In this document: positions 25,801 through 33,224 of the stretch, piece by piece | Numbering within the stretch: the first letter of the stretch is position 1 | Layout: each line of letters opens with the position of its first letter | Source of the DNA: a virus | DNA length: 64,000 nt | Virus record (IMG/VR): IMGVR_UViG_3300043786_000977 | Coordinates: 35,907-99,906 of that record | Reading direction: 5' to 3' (one strand) | Notes under the pieces: generated by a model | Told to the model about the DNA's origin: nothing | Database searches by the model: none | Seen by the model: the letters and a program-made list of their open reading frames with translations, nothing else | Program-made: the position numbers and the translations under genes

Positions 25801-26989
25801 CATATTTGAAGCGGCTTCGTCGAGTCTTGGAATGTCTCCTTTCCACGAACTACATGTAATTGATGCCGGTATATCGGGAGGAGTTGAGTACAAGGGAACC
25901 AGCAATACAAACTCTGGTCAATCTGGACACATCTTCTTGCGTGATTCACAAGTGGGTACGATCCAATCCATAGAAGGTTGGGCTGGCGTTACTCTGTTCT
26001 CATACGGCTGGGGTGGTGGTCATACAGGCGGTGGATACGCAGGTAGTGGCATAGGTTCACTGATCGGTAGCGTTCTGCCTTATAATCTTCAATCGACGAT
26101 GATCAGCGGCGGCATGAACCTCACAGACGCTTATCCCGGAACCAGTCCAGAGATGTTGTGGCACAACGTCAGATTTGAAACTAATTTCATATATGTCGTT
26201 ACCAATGTTACTTATGGAGTTAAACTCGATACAGCCTCTTACAATTCTTGGCTAGAAGCATCGTTGCCGTCTGAGCGTGGAGTTTGGACCACCGACGGTA
26301 AGATGGTGCTGACTGATTACGGTTCAGGGTCGTTTGGTAATGCCACGAATATGTTCCGTGGTGTCGGCACAACGGGAGCAGTGACCAGCGTATCTGCGGA
26401 CACCAACAAGTACCTGAGGGGTGATGGTAACTGGATAGCAGTTCCGATGGGTCCTGCTGGAACTAACGGAGTTAATGGAACTAACGGCTCTAACGGTGTG
26501 GCCTTCGTGACTATTTCCAATGTGGTAACACTCGCCTCCGGCTCTTCTGCTTATGTGAGCAACGTGGTGGTCGGAACCACGAACCGCCTGACGTTCGGCA
26601 TCCCTGCCGGTAGGGATGGTGTAATTACTAACAGCGGGTACATGGCCATCACCAACTGGCCGACCGCTGCTGGCATCACCAACATCATCACCTTGGTTCC
26701 CGGGTACACCATCTATAACTTAACCGTTACAAATCAACCAACGGTGATTAATTTTGCTTTTTCTAATTCACCAATAGCGAGTCAGGCAGTCAACTTCGAG
26801 TTGGTCTTGAAGCAGACAACCACCAACACGTATATCTATTTACCAGGAACGAATCGGGTGTATTACTTCTCGACCCCCACCACCAACGCAACGGTAGCAA
26901 ACCAAAGGCATTACTCAAGCTGGCGTGTGTGGATGGAAGGCTCAACCACAAATATCTTCTGCAACCAATGGCTGACGAGGAACCCATGA
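22868..26989 (+). CDS. Giant secreted/fibre-like protein, beta-helix and hendecad repeats, 1373 aa
   Basis: Start set at ATG 22868 after GGTGGAGG. Residues 1-20 (MRFLGIVLVALLGLIPVSHG) form a typical Sec signal peptide. Two segments resemble pectate-lyase-like/DUF1565 beta-helix starts (DDPLRVGGPTTPYKTL near 95 and TPDGTIMRPYATVSAAM near 875). Between them, residues about 590-850 are a long 11-residue periodic repeat (SATNPIPSWIT and SGLVRATITNGL types). Near the C-terminus is a short collagen-like GPAGTNGVNGTNGSNG. This is the layout of a phage fibre or adhesin, but the signal peptide is unusual for one. It overlaps the next gene by 4 bases. Confidence 0.88.
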   Translation: MRFLGIVLVALLGLIPVSHGQNATLAQLGARGVTEVGGSSIYAHYMLRLGPDGRITMAVLPAGLGVPVPGSQIAYLDPVTGVDDPLRVGGPTTPYKTLNYATTTYPSNAVSGVIYVLAPGTYASTLIDTTTTTGRRTLTLLGYETRRTYIPEVKYYGSSGGDVTVTLHGVHVGKLWQANNKAMTVYLTGNARIDSLEMNGAKPCTVYRESGTVIGSFTGSLMYTNQWLDTATQMGYTPTNTAHWYGSEPLTIADALHALAGRCPVPYGTVPGDMLTWDGSNWVRVANGTTNDFLIGGTMPSFQPRYIWPGTSAGAVPYWDIGTTNWLSVTGTTNSQHVLFGGVTPAFGRLQATHMDYINGTTTTVHAVLGDYAVRLNNLELVSNLVVWAANSWSNSAARGITNNQVALWDWAANSWSNSPAFGITSNNITLWTTAATNWVGSAAFGITLEDTGRWNTYMTNSIPIRYLRREGALLGQTIVFDGTNWVSAVADWWITNGPERMVTVEGYTNTVDKAFLTDGTRPMTARIPIFVDDGVAAISIGAWQGTSYVYNVFGELYLRDNTRPGYRITTAKELDDYARTNYVTDIVVASTNPIPNWIISSTNPIPNWIISSTNPIPSWIMSATNPIPSWIASATSPIPSWITASTSGLVRATITNGLASTNYVIASTNPIPLWITSATNPIPSWITSATNPIPSWIISATNPIPSWITASTSGLVRATITNGLASTNYVIAATNPIPGWITSATNPIPGWITSATNPIPSWITSATSGLVRATITNGLASTNYVIAATNGLVTKTITNGLASISYVNGVTSGIPAMITAATNSLVTKAITNGLASIDYVTGAISGIPIYATGNNIYVDNQRTDPFTPDGTIMRPYATVSAAMAVIGSSQPADWENVTLRFYAVKVMPGTYVEDVTVPWKPFVSIDLSSAVIVGNITRSIPDGDFSTRVSTLVIKGDSLRPAYLDGQHTVIGIAGKVIFEAASSSLGMSPFHELHVIDAGISGGVEYKGTSNTNSGQSGHIFLRDSQVGTIQSIEGWAGVTLFSYGWGGGHTGGGYAGSGIGSLIGSVLPYNLQSTMISGGMNLTDAYPGTSPEMLWHNVRFETNFIYVVTNVTYGVKLDTASYNSWLEASLPSERGVWTTDGKMVLTDYGSGSFGNATNMFRGVGTTGAVTSVSADTNKYLRGDGNWIAVPMGPAGTNGVNGTNGSNGVAFVTISNVVTLASGSSAYVSNVVVGTTNRLTFGIPAGRDGVITNSGYMAITNWPTAAGITNIITLVPGYTIYNLTVTNQPTVINFAFSNSPIASQAVNFELVLKQTTTNTYIYLPGTNRVYYFSTPTTNATVANQRHYSSWRVWMEGSTTNIFCNQWLTRNP
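24635..25420 (+). repeat. 33-bp (11-codon) tandem repeats in blocks of 5, 4 and 3
   Basis: Near-identical 33-base units encoding SATNPIPSWIT-type hendecads occur in three runs (5, 4 and 3 units), each followed by a 66-base unit encoding SGLVRATITNGLASTNYVIA-type sequence. The first two units are identical over most of their length. The pattern implies recent unequal crossing over or slippage and may vary between isolates. Confidence 0.9.
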
Positions 26990-28527
26990 TAAAGAAATTC
27001 ATAGCTCTGGCTTGTTTAACTGCATCTTCGGTGATGGCTGGTTTGCCGTTTAGTCTCGATCCGTTTGGACGGTTGGGCACTTCGGCTTATGTCGGTGCTA
27101 CTGGTGGAAGTATCTCGTATAGTTATACAAATGGCACTTACTACAAGATTCACACTTTCACAAGCTCTGGAACTCTGACAGTTACTTCGGGCGGAACTGT
27201 TGATGCTTTGGTCGTGGCCGGCGGTGGAGGTAGTGGGGAAAACGGTGGAGGTGGAGGTGGTGCTGGAGGTTTGGTCTATACTACTACAAATGTCGTGATG
27301 CAGAACTACACCGTAACTGTTGGAGCAGGAGGATTGGTAAACCAGAATGGTAATCAATCTGCATTTGCTTCAATTGCTGCTATTGGCGGTGGTAGGGGTG
27401 GTGGTTTGAATGGTTATGGTGTTAGTGGCGGATCAGGCGGTGGTGGCGGTTCAGCTTACCAGAACACAAATAATTTTATTGGAGGATCAGGATCGCAAGG
27501 AAGCAGTGGCGGAAATGGCAGAATGGGACAATCATCTGCGTCTCAAATCGCAGGTGGAGGCGGAGGAGGTTTCAACAGCGCTGGACTAACACCAACAACT
27601 GCTCAAGGTGGAAGAGGAGGAGATGGGACAAACTATGTTATAAGTGGTGCCAATGTTTATTATGCGGGTGGTGGTGGTGGTGGTTCTGGCACTGCAGTTG
27701 GAACTGCGGGAGTGGGCGGAGGAGGAACTGGCGGAGGAGGACTGACTAAACCAACTGCAGGCGTGAATGGTACAGGTGGTGGAGCCGGAGGTGGTGGTAA
27801 TCCATGGGTAGCTGGAACCAACGGCGGCTCCGGCATAGTCATCGTAAGGTATCCACTTTCAACTCCATCGTATGTGTTCCCATCCGAAATCTCAGGACTA
27901 ACTCTATGGCTAGACTCGGCGGATGCAACGACATTAACCACTTCTGGAATTAATGTGACTGAGTGGCGTGACAAATCGGCTACGGCGGCTATCTTCTCAC
28001 CCGTAGCGCCTTATTACCCGACCAAGGACGCAAACTTGATCAACAACATAAGTCCGATACTTTTTTACACGGACAATGCGCACCAGATAAAATTAACCAG
28101 TTCTAAAAGCACTACTGTTCAGACAGTTTTCTTAGTGGCTCGTATTGTGGTTCCTTCCACGTTCATAATGTGTGCATTCGGCACACCCAGTGATTTTGGC
28201 ATCCGCACACAAAATTCGAATGAGTGGCGTTTCGCATCCGTGGATATGAACGACTTCGCTTATCCAAACGGCACTTGTTTTGTTAACGGAACAGCAACGC
28301 CGGTAATACCATCTCAATATGCGGCACACATACTTATGATGAGTTCACCGGCAGTGCGTACTATGACACCGGTGGTTGGAAACTATTTTAGAACCTATTG
28401 GGACGGTCGGCAGTTCGAAGGTAACATTGCAGAAGTTATTGGCTACTCAGGAATACTGTCCACCGCAGATAGGCAAAAAGTTGAGGCGTATCTAGGCGCG
28501 AAATGGGGAATAGCAGTCACTCCTTAA
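26986..28527 (+). CDS. Secreted polyglycine plus LamG-like adhesin, 513 aa
   Basis: Start set at ATG 26986, overlapping the upstream stop (ATGA). Residues 1-18 (MIKKFIALACLTASSVMA) are a signal peptide with an Ala-x-Ala-like end. Residues about 75-285 are a glycine-rich domain with many GGGGG runs, like the polyglycine sandwich of phage tail-tip adhesins and of bacterial surface proteins. Residues about 295-513 look like a concanavalin/LamG domain: ISGLTLWLDSADATTL, VTEWRDKS, and the closing NIAEVIGYSGILS with VEAYLGAKWG. Likely a carbohydrate-binding or receptor-binding protein; co-transcribed with the giant fibre-like gene. Confidence 0.87.
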   Translation: MIKKFIALACLTASSVMAGLPFSLDPFGRLGTSAYVGATGGSISYSYTNGTYYKIHTFTSSGTLTVTSGGTVDALVVAGGGGSGENGGGGGGAGGLVYTTTNVVMQNYTVTVGAGGLVNQNGNQSAFASIAAIGGGRGGGLNGYGVSGGSGGGGGSAYQNTNNFIGGSGSQGSSGGNGRMGQSSASQIAGGGGGGFNSAGLTPTTAQGGRGGDGTNYVISGANVYYAGGGGGGSGTAVGTAGVGGGGTGGGGLTKPTAGVNGTGGGAGGGGNPWVAGTNGGSGIVIVRYPLSTPSYVFPSEISGLTLWLDSADATTLTTSGINVTEWRDKSATAAIFSPVAPYYPTKDANLINNISPILFYTDNAHQIKLTSSKSTTVQTVFLVARIVVPSTFIMCAFGTPSDFGIRTQNSNEWRFASVDMNDFAYPNGTCFVNGTATPVIPSQYAAHILMMSSPAVRTMTPVVGNYFRTYWDGRQFEGNIAEVIGYSGILSTADRQKVEAYLGAKWGIAVTP

Positions 28528-28536
28528 AGGAATTTC

Positions 28537-28567
28537 TTGCTTGCGTTGAAGAATAAAATGGTATAAT
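28537..28567 (+). promoter_or_regulatory. Extended -10 promoter
   Basis: TATAAT at 28562-28567 preceded by TGG (28559-28561), a perfect extended -10. The -35 is TTGCTT (28537, spacer 19) or TTGCGT (28541, spacer 15). It starts a separate unit for the two signal-peptide genes that follow. Confidence 0.75.
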
Positions 28568-28644
28568 GTAATTATCACAAATCGGGTCAGGCTTATTGAG
28601 GCAAAGTCTGATTCTAGTTCAAAATGCCTCAGAGGAGTATCAGT

Positions 28645-29649
28645 ATGAAGAAGCTCATGTTGACGTTGGCGATTCTTGTTTCACTCGTTACTGGATTGGC
28701 TTCTGCTGATCCGGCATCTCGCATTGCAGCCTTTCAAAAGGCGACAGGCGGGACTAACCTCTTGGCGATCCCGTTCGGTGGTACGCCTGGTGCTACCACT
28801 AACGTACTCAAGGAGTTGGCTGCGGCTGGCTTCACCGATGACGCAGTCATCGCAGCAAGCACACTAACACCCACACATGGTGCAAGCATTACCTGGGCGC
28901 TCAAGGCAGACAAGGCGGACGTGATGACCCTGGAGTTCTGCGACAAATTCTTGGCTCATTGCGAGAACACACCCGTTGCCGGTGTTATACTCGCAGATCA
29001 ATTAAAGGGGTTCGTCCCGTTTGACCAGCGCCCGAAGTTCAAGTCCCTATATGAGAAGGGTATAGTAAGGCTACTGTCCTATAATAGCCCGCTAGTCTAT
29101 TCGCAGCCTATCAGAGTGAAGCTGCTGACCGAAAAGGCGATTGAGTTCCAAAGCGTAGACTCATTGTTTGGTAACGTTGGCAATATCAACACCCTGAAGT
29201 CCGCAACAATCGAAGAACTGATCGTTCTGCGCCTGGCTCCTGAACTCCGCACTTCCGACGAAGCCCCTCTCATCCTGGAGAAGGCAACGGCTGGAGCTAA
29301 GAAAAAGTTGCGTGCCGAAGGCCGGTCGTTTGTCAGCTATACCACAATCGTGGGCGGCGTCACGAACGTGGTCAACCCCTTGACTGCCAAGCTCGCTCCC
29401 GTGGTCGAGGCACTGAACGCTCCGTTGATGGCCGGGCTCGAAGATGCGCTGGATGCCTGCGGCATTAGAGTTGCAGGCCTGCACGGTCATCGTGCCGCTA
29501 TGCAGGCTCTGTCGGACGGATGGACGATTGCCATCTTGGACGGTGAGGTTGCACCTGCCCACCAGGCTCCTTACCTCGCCGCATTGAAGGTGTCACTTGG
29601 CATTGTCGAATACAATTCGATGATCGCACAGTATAACGGGGAGAAGTAA
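28645..29649 (+). CDS. Unrecognised exported protein, 334 aa
   Basis: Start set at ATG 28645, with AGAGGAG at 28631-28637; an in-frame ATG at 28624 would spoil the signal peptide. Residues 1-22 (MKKLMLTLAILVSLVTGLASA) are a classic signal peptide. The mature part is alpha/beta with many Leu/Ala helices and contains two cysteines close together (about 102 and 108) and another in the C-terminal third. No known family or catalytic motif recognised. One base separates it from the next signal-peptide gene, and both follow their own promoter. Codon use is GC-richer than in the Gly-rich gene before it. Confidence 0.85.
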   Translation: MKKLMLTLAILVSLVTGLASADPASRIAAFQKATGGTNLLAIPFGGTPGATTNVLKELAAAGFTDDAVIAASTLTPTHGASITWALKADKADVMTLEFCDKFLAHCENTPVAGVILADQLKGFVPFDQRPKFKSLYEKGIVRLLSYNSPLVYSQPIRVKLLTEKAIEFQSVDSLFGNVGNINTLKSATIEELIVLRLAPELRTSDEAPLILEKATAGAKKKLRAEGRSFVSYTTIVGGVTNVVNPLTAKLAPVVEALNAPLMAGLEDALDACGIRVAGLHGHRAAMQALSDGWTIAILDGEVAPAHQAPYLAALKVSLGIVEYNSMIAQYNGEK

Positions 29650-29650
29650 C

Positions 29651-30601
29651 ATGAAGAGAGTAACCTTACTGGCGACGGTCGGGTTGCTACTCGTTACCGC
29701 TGCTCGGTCTGATATTCCCCTGGCAGAGCCGGTTTTTATGCCGGACTGCCAGGCTCTCATCAAGATAGAGCCGCTAGGAGTTCCGAGTTGTGATCCCCTG
29801 CTGACCTATCTATACGCACCTCAATTTCAGGCGATGACAGCAGCACCTCAAAAGGCGTCGGTGGTGTTCCTGCCGCCTGTCTATGCTGCTATGGGCAAGG
29901 CCCCAAGTATAGCGGCAACACTGCCCGTTTATGTGGCAATGGGTGCTGGTGTGTTGGCACAGTCGGTTGCTCCAGAGTATGCTTCTATGTCGGCGGCGAA
30001 TAAGGCAGTTGCTGATGCCCCTGTTTACGGTGTAGCTAATACTGGAAGCAAAGCTGTAGCTGATGCTCCTGTTTATGCCTCTGCTTCAACCGGAAGTAAG
30101 GCTGTAGCTGATGCACCTGTTTATACCTCTGCGTCAGCAGGCGGTAAAGCTGTAGCTGATGCTCCTGTTTATGCCTCTGCTTCAACCGGAAGTAAGGCTG
30201 TAGCTGATGCTCCTGTTTACGGTGCAGCTAATACCGGAAGTAAGGCAGTTGCTGATGCCCCTGTTTATGCCAAAGCTAATACCGGCATTCGGACTATAGC
30301 TGATGCTCCTGTTTATACTAGAGCCAAAGCAGTGTCTGCTTATAAGTTCGGCCAAACCTACGCAGCTATCGGAAGCGGTTCATGGGGAGTAAATTCAACT
30401 CAACTCCACCCGCTAATGTCCGCTGACGGCGTTGATTACATTAACGATGTCGTCAAACCGACTGGACTGGCGAGGGAGTTCTACCTAAACGCAAAGAAAG
30501 CAAAGGCGGCAGGTGATACTGCAGGAGTGCTACGCTGGACTTCTCTCTATATGCGAGAGCTCGACAGCCAATCAACACGCAGCAACATGCGAAGGGAGTA
30601 G
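29651..30601 (+). CDS. Exported 16-residue-repeat protein, 316 aa
   Basis: Residues 1-20 (MKRVTLLATVGLLLVTAARS) form a signal peptide. Residues 118-229 are seven copies of a 16-residue unit, KAVADAPVYxxANTGS type, preceded by looser PVYAAMG / PVYVAMG / PEYASM copies. A non-repetitive helical C-terminus ends in basic residues. Two cysteines occur near the mature N-terminus. No known family. Repeats with a recurring APVY core suggest a binding or spacer region; function unknown. Co-transcribed with the exported protein upstream. Confidence 0.85.
   Translation: MKRVTLLATVGLLLVTAARSDIPLAEPVFMPDCQALIKIEPLGVPSCDPLLTYLYAPQFQAMTAAPQKASVVFLPPVYAAMGKAPSIAATLPVYVAMGAGVLAQSVAPEYASMSAANKAVADAPVYGVANTGSKAVADAPVYASASTGSKAVADAPVYTSASAGGKAVADAPVYASASTGSKAVADAPVYGAANTGSKAVADAPVYAKANTGIRTIADAPVYTRAKAVSAYKFGQTYAAIGSGSWGVNSTQLHPLMSADGVDYINDVVKPTGLAREFYLNAKKAKAAGDTAGVLRWTSLYMRELDSQSTRSNMRRE
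30003..30338 (+). repeat. 48-bp tandem repeat, seven copies
   Basis: Seven head-to-tail 48-base units encode K-A-V-A-D-A-P-V-Y plus a variable seven residues. Some units are almost identical at DNA level, which points to recent duplication. Confidence 0.9.
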
Positions 30602-30650
30602 TGATGGGCCCGCAAATCAATGTCGTACTGGGTACCACGCACAAGTAGGG

Positions 30651-30770
30651 ATGTCTTGGATTTCGCACGTGAAGAGACCGCGTAGCCCAAGCCTTAATTA
30701 TCCCCGTTTTCGCGGTATAACTAATGGTATAGGTGTGATCGTTGCTATCCTAGAAACGACCACATTTTAA
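30651..30770 (+). CDS. Possible small ORF before convergent terminase
   Basis: Thirty-nine codons from ATG 30651 to the stop at 30770 (MSWISHVKRP...). The C-terminal half is hydrophobic (GIGVIVAILETT). There is only a weak ribosome binding site, and the frame runs into an inverted repeat between convergent genes. Listed as a candidate; the gap may simply be untranslated. Confidence 0.25.
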   Translation: MSWISHVKRPRSPSLNYPRFRGITNGIGVIVAILETTTF

Positions 30771-30778
30771 CCTATACC
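30726..30778. terminator. Inverted repeat between convergent genes, possible bidirectional terminator
   Basis: GGTATAGGT (30726-30734) pairs with ACCTATACC (30770-30778). An inner CGTT/AACG stem lies within the loop. The structure covers the end of the minus-strand terminase gene. No T-run is present, so termination is only probable. Confidence 0.4.
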
Positions 30779-32601
30779 TGGAGTGCTGACAGAACGTCTG
30801 CTGGATCGATCTCAACGATAGCCGGCGCACCACCAGATACCATACCACCGCCAAAGGCTGCTGTAGGAATCAGGTCCACCATGGTCGAGTTGATTAACCG
30901 CATGGCGAGGATACAGGCATAGTCTAAGGCCATACAGAAGTCATCCGGCCGGTTGGGATTACGCATGAAGACACGGTGGGTCAATCCACCGACTTCAGAC
31001 ACTTCTTCGTACGGCGACAACAAGTCATCCGTGTATATCTTGAACTCGCTTTGGGGTGGGAAAAAGATACGACCGTACTTGATGGCCAGGAACAGGACCT
31101 CGAGCGCTGTTGTTTTATCTACTGTCCATCGGTGCTGACCCAGGGTGGGGCTGTATGAAAATAGCCGGTTCTGACGGACGTACATGATCTGAACGACGAC
31201 GATGCCGAAACGTTGTTCAAGCATTACGTTCTTGTCGAAGCCCATCCCGTAGTCCGCGGCCATCATAGCGCACTTGTAGAACTTGTGTGCCTTGGCGATT
31301 TCAGTAAGTGTTTCGTCAGGGTTAAACCCGATGAAGCGCCGCGCCCATAGGACGTCGACCTTTCCATCACCGCGTACCCCCACGATCGTATGCACTGTGA
31401 AGGATTGTTGCTCGGCACCGCCCCAGTCAACACCGCTCACGGTAACGACGTAGCGTTTAAGCTGTTCTTGTAGTGTCCCGATAGACGGGAGTGTGGACTG
31501 TCTGTCGATATCTTTCTGGGTAATGATCCGGGCACCCAAGCTATGCGAAATACCCAGCACTTCCTGCATGATGATTGACAAGGGCAGACGCAAGACTTTC
31601 CGCACGATTTTCTGCCAGTTGTTCGGGTCTTCAACAATGGCCGGTACTACGATCTGCGGGATGTGGTATCCGCGGAACTCGTTCATCCGGTCAGGGAACG
31701 CAGGTACCCATTCCCCAGCGCGTACATTCAAACGGGCATCACAGTAGACACAGTGGATGCCGTCGGCCTGAATCATCTCCAGGGCCTTACCCTCTTCCGT
31801 CGGAAAGTTCCAGGCGGTACAACTCTCGCAACGCATGGCCCATTCACATTGGGCTGACTGCTGCCAGAGTGATTCGATCGTGTTATCTGCCGTCTTGGCA
31901 GTACCCGTGAAACGACGTACACCCCACTTGGAAGCCGTCAAGGATTCCGAGATAATGGGGATGTTATCAACGAGCTGATCTTGTATCTCGTCAAAATCGA
32001 TCCGGTCTGCATAAATACCGCGGGCACGATCTGACGATGTTTTTGCATAGGTGAGCTGGATACCGCTGCCGTGGGCGAACGCCTGGTGGTGCACGGATTG
32101 AATGATCCGTGAGTCAGATAATACGCCTTCCGCTTCCTTCGATTGAAGCTGGCGTGCAAGTTCGCACGAATTAATAGCTTCATCTAAGTAGAGAACCGAA
32201 TAACGTTGAGTCTGTTGTTGTAACGGAGCTACGTACAACAACTGCAACTGTGGAACAGAAATTAAATCAAGTATCTCCGACCGACTGAGGTTCAGTGACT
32301 TTCCTATCTGCCGGCCACACATGAATATCGTGTCCGGAACATAAACATTATCATACATCGGTCGGAACTGTGGATGGTTGTCCAGTGAATACGGCTTGCC
32401 CCTGAGCTTGAATAGCAGGGGAAGTAACTCGGAACGATGGACCTTACGCGCAGCCTGCGCTACGTCCTCTCGTTCTGAATACGCTCTGATACTAGCTAAA
32501 TCAGAGAGGGACAACGATGTTTCAGTTATATCAGCTGTGGCGGCGCTCGCTTGCGTCGACCCATGCTGCTGTGTTAGACTATTCTTCGCAGTTGAATTCA
32601 T
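30772..32601 (-). CDS. Terminase large subunit, about 609 aa
   Basis: DNA-packaging motor that cuts and translocates phage DNA into the prohead. ATPase domain: Walker A CGRQIGKS near residue 95 and Walker B RIDFDEIQ near residue 205. A CESC...CVYC zinc-finger-like insertion follows (about 260-295). The C-terminal RNase H-fold nuclease has GVDWGG, MMAADYGMG and DDFCMALDYA acidic motifs. Start chosen at ATG 32601; a TTG at 32643 would lie upstream of a good promoter. It is encoded opposite to the surrounding genes. No small terminase gene is recognised next to it. Confidence 0.93.
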   Translation of the reverse strand: MNSTAKNSLTQQHGSTQASAATADITETSLSLSDLASIRAYSEREDVAQAARKVHRSELLPLLFKLRGKPYSLDNHPQFRPMYDNVYVPDTIFMCGRQIGKSLNLSRSEILDLISVPQLQLLYVAPLQQQTQRYSVLYLDEAINSCELARQLQSKEAEGVLSDSRIIQSVHHQAFAHGSGIQLTYAKTSSDRARGIYADRIDFDEIQDQLVDNIPIISESLTASKWGVRRFTGTAKTADNTIESLWQQSAQCEWAMRCESCTAWNFPTEEGKALEMIQADGIHCVYCDARLNVRAGEWVPAFPDRMNEFRGYHIPQIVVPAIVEDPNNWQKIVRKVLRLPLSIIMQEVLGISHSLGARIITQKDIDRQSTLPSIGTLQEQLKRYVVTVSGVDWGGAEQQSFTVHTIVGVRGDGKVDVLWARRFIGFNPDETLTEIAKAHKFYKCAMMAADYGMGFDKNVMLEQRFGIVVVQIMYVRQNRLFSYSPTLGQHRWTVDKTTALEVLFLAIKYGRIFFPPQSEFKIYTDDLLSPYEEVSEVGGLTHRVFMRNPNRPDDFCMALDYACILAMRLINSTMVDLIPTAAFGGGMVSGGAPAIVEIDPADVLSALQV

Positions 32602-32611
32602 ATCGGAATAC

Positions 32612-32640
32612 ACAATACGAGATTGTGGTGCCGATGTCAA
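32612..32640 (-). promoter_or_regulatory. Sigma70-like promoter for terminase gene
   Basis: On the minus strand, TTGACA (32640-32635) and TATTGT (32617-32612) with a 17-base spacer. Transcription would begin within a few bases of the ATG at 32601, so the mRNA would be nearly leaderless. Confidence 0.55.
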
Positions 32641-32658
32641 CACACAAGCGGAGGATAG

Positions 32659-32832
32659 ATGAAAGCAAGCAAATCGCCGTTGGGTTACCAGCGGTTAAAG
32701 GATATCCGAGAGGTTAGACAGTCGCCACTCAGAGATCAACCCCTGACCGCAACGCCGCGGTACGGGATGAAGACTGTCAAATCACATAGAAGAGGAGAAA
32801 CGCGAATGAGTAGGTGGTTACGTTATGTTTGA
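32659..32832 (+). CDS. Small basic protein, 57 aa
   Basis: ATG 32659 preceded by GGAGG at 32650-32654. It encodes 57 strongly basic residues (MKASKSPLGYQRLKD...), ending in RMSRWLRYV. Its stop overlaps the start of the next small gene, giving coupled translation. No family recognised; nucleic acid binding is possible from the charge. It starts divergently from the terminase gene, 57 bases from its start codon. Confidence 0.6.
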   Translation: MKASKSPLGYQRLKDIREVRQSPLRDQPLTATPRYGMKTVKSHRRGETRMSRWLRYV

Positions 32833-32968
32833 CGTGCTCATCTGTTTCGGTTTCGCCTCTCTGATCATGCGCTTTAGTAGAGTGCTGACAAAGGTGGAAG
32901 ACAACGTCGACCGCACGAGTCAGTTTATCGAATTAGCGCAAAACGAACTCCGTAACAACAAAGCATAA
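32825..32968 (+). CDS. Small single-pass membrane protein, 47 aa
   Basis: ATG 32825 overlaps the end of the previous gene by 8 bases. Residues 1-16 (MFDVLICFGFASLIMR) are hydrophobic, followed by a charged amphipathic helix (VLTKVEDNVDRTSQF...). Followed by AAAGGAGG for the next gene. The size and topology resemble small phage lysis or host-takeover membrane peptides; not identified. Confidence 0.6.
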   Translation: MFDVLICFGFASLIMRFSRVLTKVEDNVDRTSQFIELAQNELRNNKA

Positions 32969-32978
32969 AGGAGGAACC

Positions 32979-33200
32979 GTGTACTGCTCGATTGTTCTCT
33001 TGTCCATAGCCGGCTGGTATTATATCGGTCGGATAATGGCCCTTAACGACGTTACGGAGGGCCAGGTAGTTGCGTTCCGTGATGTCTGCAAGGATGCAGT
33101 ACAACGGTCCGCGGAGTCGAAAACCCAGCGCACACAGGGGCCAAGTCAACCGACGAAGGTTGATGATGGATTGGAGGCGCCTGATGAGTTGGGTGTATAA
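32979..33200 (+). CDS. Small membrane-anchored protein, 73 aa
   Basis: GTG start at 32979 with AAAGGAGG directly upstream, the strongest ribosome binding site in this operon. Residues 1-20 (YCSIVLLSIAGWYYIGRIM) form a membrane helix or signal anchor with a Cys at position 3. The remainder is polar and probably disordered. The topology (short N-terminal anchor, soluble tail) resembles some spanin-like or accessory lysis proteins, but nothing is conclusive. Confidence 0.65.
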   Translation: MYCSIVLLSIAGWYYIGRIMALNDVTEGQVVAFRDVCKDAVQRSAESKTQRTQGPSQPTKVDDGLEAPDELGV

Positions 33201-33224
33201 TGAGGGATGCGAAGGGAGGCGCCA

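Noticed and set aside
27660-27974. Pro-rich minus-strand frame in the glycine-rich gene
   Set aside because: Poly-Pro is the expected reverse of poly-Gly codons; an artefact.
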